Positions 12,501 to 27,500 are shown, counted from the first letter of the stretch. The stretch is DNA of 64,000 bases from Marthasterias glacialis (GCA_911728455.2 OU452236.1:10097195-10161194), one strand, 5' to 3'. Translations and numbers: made by a program. The notes: a model not told the origin generated them from the sequence alone.

Positions 12501-15500
12501 TCTTCTTGTTTAACAAACTTATCCAATTTAACCTTTCTCAAATGTCTCTGTGCAATGACAGACATTTCCTTTCTAGAGCATCTTTCACATTGGTTAAATG
12601 TTACAGGAAACTCCCATGAACATTTGGTTGACCTTTTGACAAATAATATCAATTTCTGTCCCTGACATAATCCAAGGAATTGGCCATTTCCTGAGGGAGA
12701 AATAGCTACCCCAGTTTGGGTCATAGCGAGACAACCCTGGAGTTAGCATACTGACGGTAAATTTTACCCAGTAAAAATTGCATTAGTGTGAATCAAACAT
12801 TGGTTGGCAGTAGGGTTAAATTCCGCGGAAATTTTTGGGGGTATTTTTGTAAAAATTGGCTTGTTGTGTGAAAAGAGTTTTTCAAAAAATGAAACATACG
12901 CTGTTCTTAAAGACAAAATAGAATTCATATAATGGAATATCAAGTTTGTGAAATGCTAACAAGAATGAATTATTGTTGCACTAGTCACAAACCGTTGGGT
13001 ATGCATTTGAGGTCATTCGGCACCCAGTGCCCTGCATGACAATGAGCTTGGCCATCTCCAGCACTTGGTTTTAGGCCAGTGTTACAAGTAAAATGAACTG
13101 TCTGTCCATGGTCCAAACTCCTAGGAGGGTTTCTGATGGTTCCATTTAAGATCCTGAACTCTGCACAGGGATCTACAATAAAAAATGAAAATTAATTCTA
13201 ATGAATATAAAATAGAAATAATAACAATGATAACAAATACACAAATAAATTGATCAGATCTCATCATCGTTTAAACAAGGCAAAATAAATGTTCTCTTGG
13301 CAAATCAGGTTTTATTTACATTTTTGAGCATTCCTTGCCATCAGAGTTAATGCATTATGCATCCCATCCAGAATCACAAGGGCAAGCTCCATCACTTTCC
13401 CTTCCAGTTAGAAACACACAAGATAGGACACTCTATATGTAGAAACTTGAAATGCAAAATTGGGGCGCCACTGTCATTAGGTAAGTAAAACCAAAGATCA
13501 TTTGTGTGATTAGTAGGACCTACTAAATGAAAAAAAGGACCTACAGCTTTGCATCCTGCCTGACAGATCATAACAAGAGATTGAATAAATGAAGATGACT
13601 TTGCATACAATTAGGGAGAGGTGAGTTCATAACAAAAGATTGAATGAATGGAGCTTACTTGGATTGACAGTTAGGGAGAGGTGAGTTCATAACAAGAGTT
13701 TGAATGAATGAAGCTTACTTTGTTGACAGTTAGGGAGAGGTGAGTTCATAACAAGAGATTGAATGAATGAAGCTTACTTTGTTGACAGTTAGGGAGAGGT
13801 GAGTTCATAACAAGAGATTGAATGAATGAAGTTTACTTTGTTGACAGTTAGGGAGAGGTGAGTTCATAACAAGAGATTGAATGAATGAAGCTTACTTTGT
13901 TGACAGTTAAGGAGAGGTGAGTTCATACAACAAACGATGAATGGAGCTTATTTAGCTGACAGTTAGGGAGAGGCAAGTTCATAACAAGAGTTTGAATGAA
14001 TGAAGCTTACTTTGTTGACAGTTAGGGAGAGGTGAGTTCATAACAAGAGTTTGAATGAATGAAGCTTACTTTGTTGACAGTTAGGGGGCGGTGAGTTCAT
14101 AACAAGAGATTGAATGAATGAAGCTTACTTTGTTGACAGTTAGGGAGAGGTGAGTTCATAACAAGAGATTGAATGAATGAAGCTTACTTTGTTGACAGTT
14201 AGGGAGAGGTGAGTTCATAACAAGAGATTGAATGAATGAAGCTTACTTTGTTGACAGTTAGGGAGAGGTGAGTTCATAACAAGAGATTGAATGAATGAAG
14301 CTTACTTTGTTGACAGTTAGGGAGAGGTGAGTTCATAACAAGAGTTTGAATGAATGAAGCTTACTTTGTTGACAGCTAGGGAGAGGTGAGTTCATAACAA
14401 GAGTTTGAATGATTGAAGCTTACTTTGTTGACAGTTAGGGAGAGGTGAGTTCATAACAAGAGATTGAATGAATGAAGCTTACTTTGTTGACAGTTAGGGC
14501 GAGGTGAGTTCATAACAAGAGATTGAATGAATGAAGCTTACTTTGTTGACAGTTAGGGAGAGGTGAGTTCATAACAAGAGATTGAATGAATGAAGCTTAC
14601 TTTGTTGACAGTTAGGGAGAGGTGAGTTCATAACAAGAGATTGAATGAATGAAGCTTACTTTGTTGACAGTTAGGGAGAGGTGAGTTCATAACAAGAGTT
14701 TGCATGAATGAAGCTTACTTTGTTGACAGTTAGGGAGAGGTGAGTTCATAACAAGAGATTGAATGAATGAAGCTTACTTTGTTGACAGTTAGGGAGAGGT
14801 GAGTTCATAACAAGAGATTGAATGAATGAAGCTTACTTTGTTGACAGTTAGGGCGAGGTGAGTTCATAACAAGAGATTGAATGAATGAAGCTTACTTTGT
14901 TGACAGTTAGGGAGAGGTGAGTTCATAACAAGAGATTGAATGAATGAAGCTTACTTTGTTGACAGTTAGGGAGAGGTGAGTTCATAACAAGAGTTTGAAT
15001 GAATGAAGCTTACTTTGTTGACAGTTAGGGAGAGGTGAGTTCATAACAAGAGTTTGAATGAATGAAGCTTACTTTGTTGACAGTTAGGGAGAGGTGAGTT
15101 CATAACAAGAGTTTGAATGAATGAAGCTTACTTTGTTGACAGTTAGGGAGAGGTGAGTTCATAACAAGAGTTTGAATGAATGAAGCTTACTTTGTTGACA
15201 GTTAGGGAGAGGTGAGTTCATAACAAGAGATTGAATGAATGAAGCTTACTTTGTTGACAGTTAGGGAGAGGTGAGTTCATAACAAGAGATTGAATGAATG
15301 AAGTTTACTTTGTTGACAGTTAGGGCGAGGTGAGTTCATAACAAGAGTTTGAATGAATGAAGCTTACTTTGTTGACAGTTAGGGAGAGGTGAGTTCATAA
15401 CAAGAGATTGAATGAATGAAGCTTACTTTGTTGACAGTTAGGGCGAGGTGAGTTCATAACAAGAGATTGAATGAATGAAGCTTACTTTGTTGACAGTTAG

Positions 15501-18500
15501 GGAGAGGCAAGTTCATAACAAGAGTTTGAATGAATGAAGCTTACTTTGTTGACAGTTAGGGAGAGGTGAGTTCATAACAAGAGATTGAATGAATGAAGCT
15601 TACTTTGTTGACAGTTAGGGAGAGGTGAGTTCATAACAAGAGTTTGAATGAATGAAGCTTACTTTGTTGACAGTTAGGGAGAGGTGAGTTCATAACAAGA
15701 GATTGAATGAATGAAGCTTACTTTGTTGACAGTTAGGGAGAGGTGAGTTCATAACAAGAGATTGAATGAATGAAGCTTACTTTGTTGATAGTTAGGGCGA
15801 GGTGAGTTCATAACAAGAGTTTGAATGAATGAAGCTTACTTTGTTGACAGTTAGGGAGAGGTGAGTTCATAACAAGAGATTGAATGAATGAAGCTTACTT
15901 TGTTGACAGTTAGGGAGAGGTGAGTTCATAACAAGAGATTGAATGAATGAAGCTTACTTTGTTGACAGTTAGGGAGAGGTGAGTTCATAACAAGAGATTA
16001 AATGAATGAAGCTTACTTTGTTGACAGTTAGGGAGAGGCAAGTTCATAACAAGAGATTGAATGAATGAAGCTTACTTTGTTGACAGTTAGGGAGAGGCAA
16101 GTTCATAACAAGAGATTGAATGAATGAAGCTTACTTTGTTGACAGTTAGGGAGAGGTGAGTTCATAACAAGAGTTTGAATGAATGAAGCTTACTTTGTTG
16201 ACAGTTAGGGAGAGGTGAGTTCATAACAAGAGTTTGAATGAATGAAGCTTACTTTGTTGACAGTTAGGGAGAGGTGAGTTCATAACAAGAGTTTGAATGA
16301 ATGAAGCTTACTTTGTTGACAGTTAGGGAGAGGTGAGTTCATAACAAGAGTTTGAATGAATGAAGCTTACTTTGTTGACAGTTAGGGAGAGGTGAGTTCA
16401 TAACAAGAGATTGAATGAATGAAGCTTACTTTGTTGACAGTTAGGGAGAGGTGAGTTCATAACAAGAGATTGAATGAATGAAGTTTACTTTGTTGACAGT
16501 TAGGGCGAGGTGAGTTCATAACAAGAGTTTGAATGAATGAAGCTTACTTTGTTGACAGTTAGGGAGAGGTGAGTTCATAACAAGAGATTGAATGAATGAA
16601 GCTTACTTTGTTGACAGTTAGGGCGAGGTGAGTTCATAACAAGAGATTGAATGAATGAAGCTTACTTTGTTGACAGTTAGGGAGAGGCAAGTTCATAACA
16701 AGAGATTGAATGAATGAAGCTTACTTTGTTGACAGTTAGGGAGAGGTGAGTTCATAACAAGAGATTGAATGAATGAAGCTTACTTTGTTGACAGTTAGGG
16801 AGAGGTGAGTTCATAACAAGAGTTTGAATGAATGAAGCTTACTTTGTTGACAGTTAGGGAGAGGTGAGTTCATAACAAGAGTTTGAATGAATGAAGCTTA
16901 CTTTGTTGACAGTTAGGGAGAGGTGAGTTCATAACAAGAGTTTGAATGAATGAAGCTTACTTTGTTGACAGTTAGGGAGAGGTGAGTTCATAACAAGAGA
17001 TTGAATGAATGAAGCTTACTTTGTTGACAGTTAGGGAGAGGTGAGTTCATAACAAGAGATTGAATGAATGAAGTTTACTTTGTTGACAGTTAGGGCGAGG
17101 TGAGTTCATAACAAGAGTTTGAATGAATGAAGCTTACTTTGTTGACAGTTAGGGAGAGGTGAGTTCATAACAAGAGATTGAATGAATGAAGCTTACTTTG
17201 TTGACAGTTAGGGCGAGGTGAGTTCATAACAAGAGATTGAATGAATGAAGCTTACTTTGTTGACAGTTAGGGAGAGGCAAGTTCATAACAAGAGTTTGAA
17301 TGAATGAAGCTTACTTTGTTGACAGTTAGGGAGAGGTGAGTTCATAACAAGAGATTGAATGAATGAAGCTTACTTTGTTGACAGTTAGGGAGAGGTGAGT
17401 TCATAACAAGAGTTTGAATGAATGAAGCTTACTTTGTTGACAGTTAGGGAGAGGTGAGTTCATAACAAGAGATTGAATGAATGAAGCTTACTTTGTTGAC
17501 AGTTAGGGAGAGGTGAGTTCATAACAAGAGATTGAATGAATGAAGCTTACTTTGTTGATAGTTAGGGCGAGGTGAGTTCATAACAAGAGTTTGAATGAAT
17601 GAAGCTTACTTTGTTGACAGTTAGGGAGAGGTGAGTTCATAACAAGAGATTGAATGAATGAAGTTTACTTTGTTGACAGTTAGGGCGAGGTGAGTTCATA
17701 ACAAGAGTTTGAATGAATGAAGCTTACTTTGTTGACAGTTAGGGAGAGGTGAGTTCATAACAAGAGATTGAATGAATGAAGCTTACTTTGTTGACAGTTA
17801 GGGCGAGGTGAGTTCATAACAAGAGATTGAATGAATGAAGCTTACTTTGTTGACAGTTAGGGAGAGGCAAGTTCATAACAAGAGTTTGAATGAATGAAGC
17901 TTACTTTGTTGACAGTTAGGGAGAGGTGAGTTCATAACAAGAGATTGAATGAATGAAGCTTACTTTGTTGACAGTTAGGGAGAGGTGAGTTCATAACAAG
18001 AGTTTGAATGAATGAAGCTTACTTTGTTGACAGTTAGGGAGAGGTGAGCTCATAACAAGAGATTGAATGAATGAAGCTTACTTTGTTGACAGTTAGGGAG
18101 AGGTGAGTTCATAACAAGAGATTGAATGAATGAAGCTTACTTTGTTGATAGTTAGGGCGAGGTGAGTTCATAACAAGAGTTTGAATGAATGAAGCTTACT
18201 TTGTTGACAGTTAGGGAGAGGTGAGTTCATAACAAGAGATTGAATGAATGAAGCTTACTTTGTTGACAGTTAGGGAGAGGTGAGTTCATAACAAGAGATT
18301 GAATGAATGAAGCTTACTTTGTTGACAGTTAGGGAGAGGTGAGTTCATAACAAGAGATTAAATGAATGAAGCTTACTTTGTTGACAGTTAGGGAGAGGTG
18401 AGTTCATAACAAGAGATTGAATGAATGAAGCTTACTTTGTTGACAGTTAGGGAGAGGTGAGTTCATAACAAGAGATTGAATGAATGAAGTTTACTTTGTT

Positions 18501-21500
18501 GACAGTTAGGGCGAGGTGAGTTCATAACAAGAGTTTGAATGAATGAAGCTTACTTTGTTGACAGTTAGGGAGAGGTGAGTTCATAACAAGAGATTGAATG
18601 AATGAAGCTTACTTTGTTGACAGTTAGGGCGAGGTGAGTTCATAACAAGAGATTGAATGAATGAAGCTTACTTTGTTGACAGTTAGGGAGAGGCAAGTTC
18701 ATAACAAGAGTTTGAATGAATGAAGCTTACTTTGTTGACAGTTAGGGAGAGGTGAGTTCATAACAAGAGATTGAATGAATGAAGCTTACTTTGTTGACAG
18801 TTAGGGAGAGGTGAGTTCATAACAAGAGTTTGAATGAATGAAGCTTACTTTGTTGACAGTTAGGGAGAGGTGAGTTCATAACAAGAGTTTGAATGAATGA
18901 AGCTTACTTTGTTGACAGTTAGGGAGAGGTGAGTTCATAACAAGAGTTTGAATGAATGAAGCTTACTTTGTTGACAGTTAGGGAGAGGTGAGTTCATAAC
19001 AAGAGTTTGAATGAATGAAGCTTACTTTGTTGACAGTTAGGGAGAGGTGAGTTCATAACAAGAGATTGAATGAATGAAGCTTACTTTGTTGACAGTTAGG
19101 GAGAGGTGAGTTCATAACAAGAGATTGAATGAATGAAGCTTACTTTGTTGACAGTTAGGGCGAGGTGAGTTCATAACAAGAGTTTGAATGAATGAAGCTT
19201 ACTTTGTTGACAGTTAGGGAGAGGTGAGTTCATAACAAGAGATTGAATGAATGAAGCTTACTTTGTTGACAGTTAGGGCGAGGTGAGTTCATAACAAGAG
19301 ATTGAATGAATGAAGCTTACTTTGTTGACAGTTAGGGAGAGGCAAGTTCATAACAAGAGTTTGAATGAATGAAGCTTACTTTGTTGACAGTTAGGGAGAG
19401 GTGAGTTCATAACAAGAGATTGAATGAATGAAGCTTACTTTGTTGACAGTTAGGGAGAGGTGAGTTCATAACAAGAGTTTGAATGAATGAAGCTTACTTT
19501 GTTGACAGTTAGGGAGAGGTGAGTTCATAACAAGAGATTGAATGAATGAAGCTTACTTTGTTGACAGTTAGGGAGAGGTGAGTTCATAACAAGAGATTGA
19601 ATGAATGAAGCTTACTTTGTTGATAGTTAGGGCGAGGTGAGTTCATAACAAGAGTTTGAATGAATGAAGCTTACTTTGTTGACAGTTAGGGAGAGGTGAG
19701 TTCATAACAAGAGTTTGAATGAATGAAGCTTACTTTGTTGACAGTTAGGGAGAGGTGAGTTCATAACAAGAGATTGAATGAATGAAGCTTACTTTGTTGA
19801 CAGTTAGGGAGAGGTGAGTTCATAACAAGAGATTGAATGAATGAAGTTTACTTTGTTGACAGTTAGGGCGAGGTGAGTTCATAACAAGAGTTTGAATGAA
19901 TGAAGCTTACTTTGTTGACAGTTAGGGAGAGGTGAGTTCATAACAAGAGATTGAATGAATGAAGCTTACTTTGTTGACAGTTAGGGCGAGGTGAGTTCAT
20001 AACAAGAGATTGAATGAATGAAGCTTACTTTGTTGACAGTTAGGGAGAGGCAAGTTCATAACAAGAGTTTGAATGAATGAAGCTTACTTTGTTGACAGTT
20101 AGGGAGAGGTGAGTTCATAACAAGAGATTGAATGAATGAAGCTTACTTTGTTGACAGTTAGGGAGAGGTGAGTTCATAACAAGAGTTTGAATGAATGAAG
20201 CTTACTTTGTTGACAGTTAGGGAGAGGTGAGTTCATAACAAGAGATTGAATGAATGAAGCTTACTTTGTTGACAGTTAGGGAGAGGTGAGTTCATAACAA
20301 GAGATTGAATGAATGAAGCTTACTTTGTTGATAGTTAGGGCGAGGTGAGTTCATAACAAGAGTTTGAATGAATGAAGCTTACTTTGTTGACAGTTAGGGA
20401 GAGGTGAGTTCATAACAAGAGATTGAATGAATGAAGCTTACTTTGTTGACAGTTAGGGAGAGGTGAGTTCATAACAAGAGATTGAATGAATGAAGCTTAC
20501 TTTGTTGACAGTTAGGGAGAGGTGAGTTCATAAGAGATTAAATGAATGAAGCTTACTTTGTTGACAGTTAGGGAGAGGCAAGTTCATAACAAGAGATTGA
20601 ATGAATGAAGCTTACTTTGTTGACAGTTAGGGAGAGGCAAGTTCATAACAAGAGTTTGAATGAATGAAGCTTACTTTGTTGACAGTTAGGGAGAGGTGAG
20701 TTCATAACAAGAGATTGAATGAATGAAGCTTACTTTGTTGACAGTTAGGGAGAGGTGAGTTCATAACAAGAGTTTGAATGAATGAAGCTTACTTTGTTGA
20801 CAGTTAGGGAGAGGTGAGTTCATAACAAGAGATTGAATGAATGGAGCTTACTTTGTTGACAGCTAGGGAGAGGTGAGTTCATAACAAGAGATTGAATGAA
20901 TGAAGCTTACTTTGTTGACAGTTAGTGAGAGGTGAGTTCATAACAAGAGATTTAATGAATGAAGCTTACTTGGTTGACAGCTAGGGAGAGGTGAGTTCAT
21001 AACAAGAGATTGAATGAATGAAGCTTACTTTGTTGACAGTTAGTGAGAGGTGAGTTCATAACAAGAGATTTAATGAATGAAGCTTACTTGGTTGACAGCT
21101 AGGGAGAGGTGAAGTCCACTTGCCATTATTGCAAGATTGATCTCCTAATACAGTGCTAGCCAGGCTGTAGCCTTCACTACATTCAAATGTCCTAGTTGTA
21201 CCATGGTGAGGGTCTCCACTTGGATCATACACCACCTTACCGTGCAGTAAACTTTCTTCAGCACATGGTTCTGTATCCAAAGAACAATAAAATGTAAAAC
21301 TTTACACAATTCTTCATCATCAACAAATATTTCAGAATGCTGCTGTGTATCAATGGAGAGTCCTTAGGGTAAGAACACTAAGGTAGACTCAATTTAGCAT
21401 TGATATGTGCTCCGGTGAAAAATCAGAATGGAACCTGCTACAAGAGACTGGGGCTCTTTTAAATTGGCCCAAAATTGGTTTTACTTGTTAAATTGTTTTG

Positions 21501-24500
21501 TTTGCTCAATTTTCTTTTCATTTATCATTTATAAACAAAGTTTTTTTCATCTTTCAAGAATTTGACCAAGGAACTAATAAATACTTACTAGGCTGGCAGA
21601 CTGGTGGTGTTTCACTAGACCATGTACTGTAGGAACAAGTCACAGTAACGCTTTCTTCACCCTGATGTTCAAATCCATAAAGGCAACTATAAGAAGCTCT
21701 TGTATTATGAGGGATCATCAACAATGACTTGTTCACTTCTGGTTCATAGGAAATCTCACCATTAGCAAGATCATCAAGCCTGCTACAGGGATCTATCCAA
21801 AACAAACAATACAAAGTCAGTTTAAGGTGCAAGTTCATTTGTAGTTCATTTTGCTAATACTTGCCATTATAGCATATTACTATATACCTCATACATATTC
21901 ATGATTCAGAGCCGAAACCTTACTGGTCCATTCACCATCACGTGCCATGTGATATTTTTGCTGTTTACCAAGCAACAAAGTGCTTATATTCACGCCAATA
22001 TTAATGTAAATAAGCATGCGTAGTAGACTATCCTATTGGCAACAGTTGCCATAGGATAATTACACATGCGCAGTAGACTATCACATATGCAATAGTCTAC
22101 TGCACACACGCTTTACGATGCACTGGCGATGTCACACAAGTGTAGTGCACAAGCTACACACACATAATAAAACTCCAAAAAGATGGTGGCACGAGTCAAT
22201 CCTCCGCATTTTCCCGAGCTGAATGACGATGAATTAGTGGATATTGTGGAGAATAATTAAAGATGCTTCATCTACCAAGAAAACTGTCCACAATGTGCTG
22301 GAAATCCTTAAGGCTTACTGCACTGCAAAACAGCCAAATATTCCCGACGTAGAGGAATATTCTTCTGTTGAGTGCTGCTACAAGAAAACTTTGCGCTAAA
22401 AAGTCGATGTATGTATTAAGGTTTGGTTTGCAAAGACACTTTATCAAACTTTGTCAGATTAACCTTGTAAAGGATCAATGCTCTAGCGATTCTAATGTTA
22501 TGTTTCAGAGCATGATGGTTAAACTGAAAAATGAAGGCAAGGGTGCTGTTCAACACAAGGACCCTGATCATTTTGAGGATATGGGAAAAAATGCTGCATG
22601 TGGCCAAAGATGACTTTGACGTTAGAACCGATGCTACTAATCAGCGTTATGTGTGTAGAATCCTCTGACCAAAAGTCATTGAACTGATGACGACGACAGT
22701 CATGGAGGTAGAATGTACAAAACACCAGACAATCTACAATGGTGTCCTGTGCTCTCATTTGAGAAGTATGTATCTGCTATTAAACCAAACTGTGATGTTT
22801 TTTGGCAACGTCCCAAAAAATGGTTTGTTGAGGGCAACGTTTGGTATGACAACAAGCCTCTGGGGAAAAACAAGCTTTACAACAAAATGAGTGTTATATC
22901 GCTGCAGCCAAAATGTTCCAAACATTACACCAGTCACTGCGTCTAGAAAGTAGGGAGGCTTTATCCAACTGCATTCTTGATTTTTAAAAAAAAAATTCTC
23001 TTCAGTTTTCATGTTTTGAATGCAGAATTAAAGTACGAAGTTGATGAACCAAATAAACAATTGTATGATGGTTGCATTTTATTTCACAGTGGTTGTATTG
23101 CTTTTTTTCCTTGCTCCTAATGTCAGAATGGAAAAAGGGAATATGTATGAGGTATAGTAAAACAAATAAAACATGGTTTATTTTGGGTGGATAGTTGATT
23201 TTAGCTCTCCGAGGTATTGGAAGTTGACAAACAATTCCCCTGGCTTCGCCTCGGGAACTAGTTTGTTAACTTCCAATACTCAGGGAGCTAAAATCGACTA
23301 TCTGCCCTTAAACCATGCTATATTTGTAAATTATATTAATATATCACTTGGCAAAGAATTACTTGAAGTTTCCTATAATGTACAGAACTAATCATTCAAA
23401 ACATTCCTCAGAGTTCTTAATGAAAACATCATACAACCAACCTCTGGAAATTTTATTGAATTTGAATTTTATGATTTAGTGAACGCAACTAAAAAAAAAA
23501 CTGAATATGTTTTTCAGGGAATTTGAGCACATTTACACCAGTTGGACAAAAATGCGTATGGCTTATGAATGCCAGCCAATTAAAGGAATACTTTACACAA
23601 TGGAACAATGCTACAACAACTGCCACATGTAAGGGTGGGTAAGTATACAAAATTAAAGTAGGGACCTTTAACAATAGGGTTTCCGGTTTGGTGAAAGTCC
23701 CAAGTTGAAAAGTATGTAGAAAACCAAAGAAAGTTGTTGCCAAAAAGTTACAAAAGAGTACAAACAAAGGAGGTACAATAAGAGGTCCCCGATTGCAGGT
23801 TTTTACACACTTTGGTGTGGGTGTGTGGGTGGGTGGTGGGGGGGGGGACAAAATGGGGTTGAAATCAAACTGCTATGGGAATGATACCAATGCTGTAAGG
23901 TACATACCTGCATCACACTTGGCATGAAATGACCACTGCCCATCATTACACATATACTGCTCATTGCTGTTAAGACTGTGCCACGGATCACAATCAATCT
24001 GGAGAGATAGAATCAAATCAGCTAATGAGAGACTGGTTGTTCAATATAATCCATTATTTCACCACTTCTTGGACAGTTCACTAAACCATCTCAACAATTA
24101 TCAACTGTAATCTTCTTACAAATATTACCATCTACTATTTGCCATATAAAAATGTTTGCTCAATTTAAATTAATCAACTGCTTTAAAGATATTACGGCTG
24201 ATTCATAGGTTATTCTTTAGAGAAATAAAATATTTCAGAGACAAACACTTAGTGCATACTTCTTGATGCTTTAACCTTTGCCCAAAGCACTATAAATGAT
24301 ACTAACAAACATGCTAAAAGACTTACATGTATAACTGTTCCATGTGCAACTGTTTGGCCAGGAATGGGTGTATATGGGTAGGACCTATGATGGGCACCAT
24401 TTTGTGGAGCATTAAGAACAATGCAATCAGCTGAAAATAACAACAGTAGTTCCCATTGAAAGAACCATTTCACTTTTCTTGGCAATGTGGTCTTGGGGTT

Positions 24501-27500
24501 TAATTTTAAAAATTTGCTATCAAAAATACTTGCTTTACACTTGTAAAGCTGAAGTTAGTCAAACAGCCCTAATTACTGATTTCTGATCATTTTTGACTAA
24601 TTGTAGTCAAAATGTTGTCTAAAATGACCAATTAATGCTGTTTTGACTAAGTTAGTTTTAAAGCGTTATATAAAGTGACATATCAATACAATTGGGATAA
24701 GCTTTGCAGAAAGCTGACATATCAATACAATTGGGATAAAGCTTTGCAGAAAAATGGTATGCTAATTACATTACAGGCATGGTTGAAACTTACTGTTTTT
24801 ATACATTGAAATGCTATATATACAGTGTTTGCCTTAACTTTTCCAGTTACTTGCAAGTTGGAAGATTCTTTGGAAATAAATAAGATCCCCGGCCAAATCT
24901 CTTTGATTTCAGGGGTTAATAGTTGACATTTGACCAGTGCACTAGTTCTTAGGGAAAATTACGACTTTAGATGAAATGAAATAAATTCTGAAAAGAAAAT
25001 CAATGCCAAGAATGAGTTTAATGGATCACTGAACCAAGGCAATAACTTGAAATAAAACTCTGTTCATAAGAAGGAACTCTAAACTTCACCTTTACACTGA
25101 GGAGCAGGATTGGACCATGTCTCTGCCATTGTACATCTAGCTGTTTGGCTTCCCACTAGACTGTAGCCGTTATTACAAATGAATCGTACAAATGCATTCA
25201 ATCCTAGCCTGGGTGCTACCTTAGATCCATTTTCCGGTGTTTCTGGTTCCGGACACCTTACAACTAGTAAAGAAAATCAGATACTATCCACAGTTATTTA
25301 ATTTTGTTGCAAGTCCATCATTACAAATTCCTGTGATTGTTTTTAATTATTGGCTAAATAAACCATTCTATTCAACTCTATACAAATACACAACTTCAAT
25401 CAGTTAAAGATAATATATGCCATAATCTACAAAATAAATATAAGAACAACTACCGTAGGACCTGTAGACCGAGATTACACAATTTAAATACATTTCTTCA
25501 TCAGTTAATACCAACATTGTGTGTTATGGCTACTCCGAAGAAGTTAAATTCAAGGATATCCAAGTCATCAATATCTCATCTGTATTCATTCACACACAAG
25601 AAAACCTACCTCTACAAGTTACCTCATCTCCACTCCATGTCTTGTCCCCTTGACATCGTCTGACTGCACTTCCTTCTAATCTGTAACCATCCTTACAAGC
25701 AAAATACACCTGCTCATCGAATTCATACTGTGTGCCTTGCACAGTGCCATGATCAGGAGCAAACAATGGGGGACATTGAATAGCTAAACAAAATTGAATC
25801 ACACCAAAGCAATGATTAATGCAGACTCCACACTACGTACATGGCATAAATAACTAATTATTTACTCAAGTATAAATCAACAGTTAAACACATAATGTGC
25901 ATTATTATTATAACTTTCTGGTAAGTTTGAATGCATTTTGCTTCTGGTCACTGTAGGCCTATAAAGAAACTTGAAGATGTAACATTTCTGATCAGGGGAA
26001 CTGTAAGCAGAAAAAGGTGTCTTCACAATTTGGCACTAATCCGAGCAGCTCATCCATCCATGGTGGTTTGCACCACTGCAGTGAAATGGCCACATGCGCG
26101 TCCACTCACATGCATTGTGAATCATCCGTGCTGTTTGTTACTTGTTCGCAGCTACTGTCTCACTTAAGTGGAAGTCATGCAGCTGCGGTTGTGTAAACCA
26201 CCATGAACGAGCTGCTTGGATAAGTGTTTGAGATAATATCTTCCAGCAACCTGGACTCCTTGCTGCTGATTGGTCAACAGCAGAGCAATATATACATATT
26301 CCTATGTTCCACTCCCAAGTCCTATAAAATCCTGAGCATTAAACACAATACATGATATATGCCCTTAAGTACTTCAACAGATTTAATTCATTTTATCACT
26401 TACTGATAAAATACATTATTCTATGGACACTCACAGCCCATGCGTGTCTAGCGCCCTCTTGGGGCGAGTGGGTTGGGTGTATTTTCAAGGGGGTTGTCTC
26501 ATCCATCTCACCATGTAGGCTCATTGGAACACAGCCAAGATCACCCCGTCAACTTTCGCGGGGTGGGTGTTTGGATTCTTTGGCAAATGGGAAGGGGCAC
26601 TTACTGTTAACCAATCAGGTGGGAGTTCTAAAAACAAAGCGTCAGTTTGCAGCAATTTAGTGGGAAGTTCATCACTTTGGATCAGCTTCTTACAAAGCAA
26701 CACATTAAAATTTTCCCACCACCATCCCCTTAAGACCACCAATTTAAGGGTTCAATTCCATTTTAGCTTTTTATGATGGGAAAGTGGACTGCCACTGCCT
26801 GCTGGGGGTTACATAATTTGTAAATTTAAGAGTAATGAGTAGTTTTTTCAAGACTTAAGGATATGCTAAGCCTTTAAAACTGTAGCACCCGCCATTTCCG
26901 CTGGGGCTATTTTATGTACATTCCAATTGCATGTACAAGCGATGGAATAATCTTTTAGCATCTTAGGCCTAAAACTTTATTTGCTCACACCATGCTTGCA
27001 CCCATTTTTCCAGTGGGGCTATAGCGATACTGTATTGCAACTGCGTGTACAAGCAGTGCAATAACATTGTTATATTATGACATGTAAGAAGTAACCCCCT
27101 CTTTGTCTGTGGTTGTGGGGCAAGTGTGTTGCCCCCACATTTCTTCATGGCAAGTTGCCAAGTACTGTTATGGCAGGTTGCCAAGTAATCCGGGCCCGGT
27201 ATTTGTGTACAATTTCTTGGGGGTTACTTACATATGTACCAAGTTAAGACGTTTCTGGTTGGTTTTTTGCCCGATTGGTAATTAACCATTAATTTGTGAT
27301 GTTTGAATAAACACAGCCTTGAAGCTGATACCAAAAGGCAATTTAAAGGTGTATGGTTGTTGCTGATTGTGTCCTCAGAGAACAATGGTTGAAAAATCAA
27401 GAACTTAACTGTAATGTTATTTGGTATAGGATTCCCTGATGAGACTTATAGCTTTAAATGTAACCTTTCAAAGAACATAACTTTACCATTTAAACAGATT

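Noticed and set aside
12416..12724. Possible gene with overlapping 101- and 67-codon frames
   Set aside because: No domain, splice context or start signal; frames lie on opposite strands of AT-rich intron sequence.
13602..21112. CRISPR-like array
   Set aside because: Units are contiguous 59-bp tandem repeats with no unique spacers, in an intron of an animal gene.
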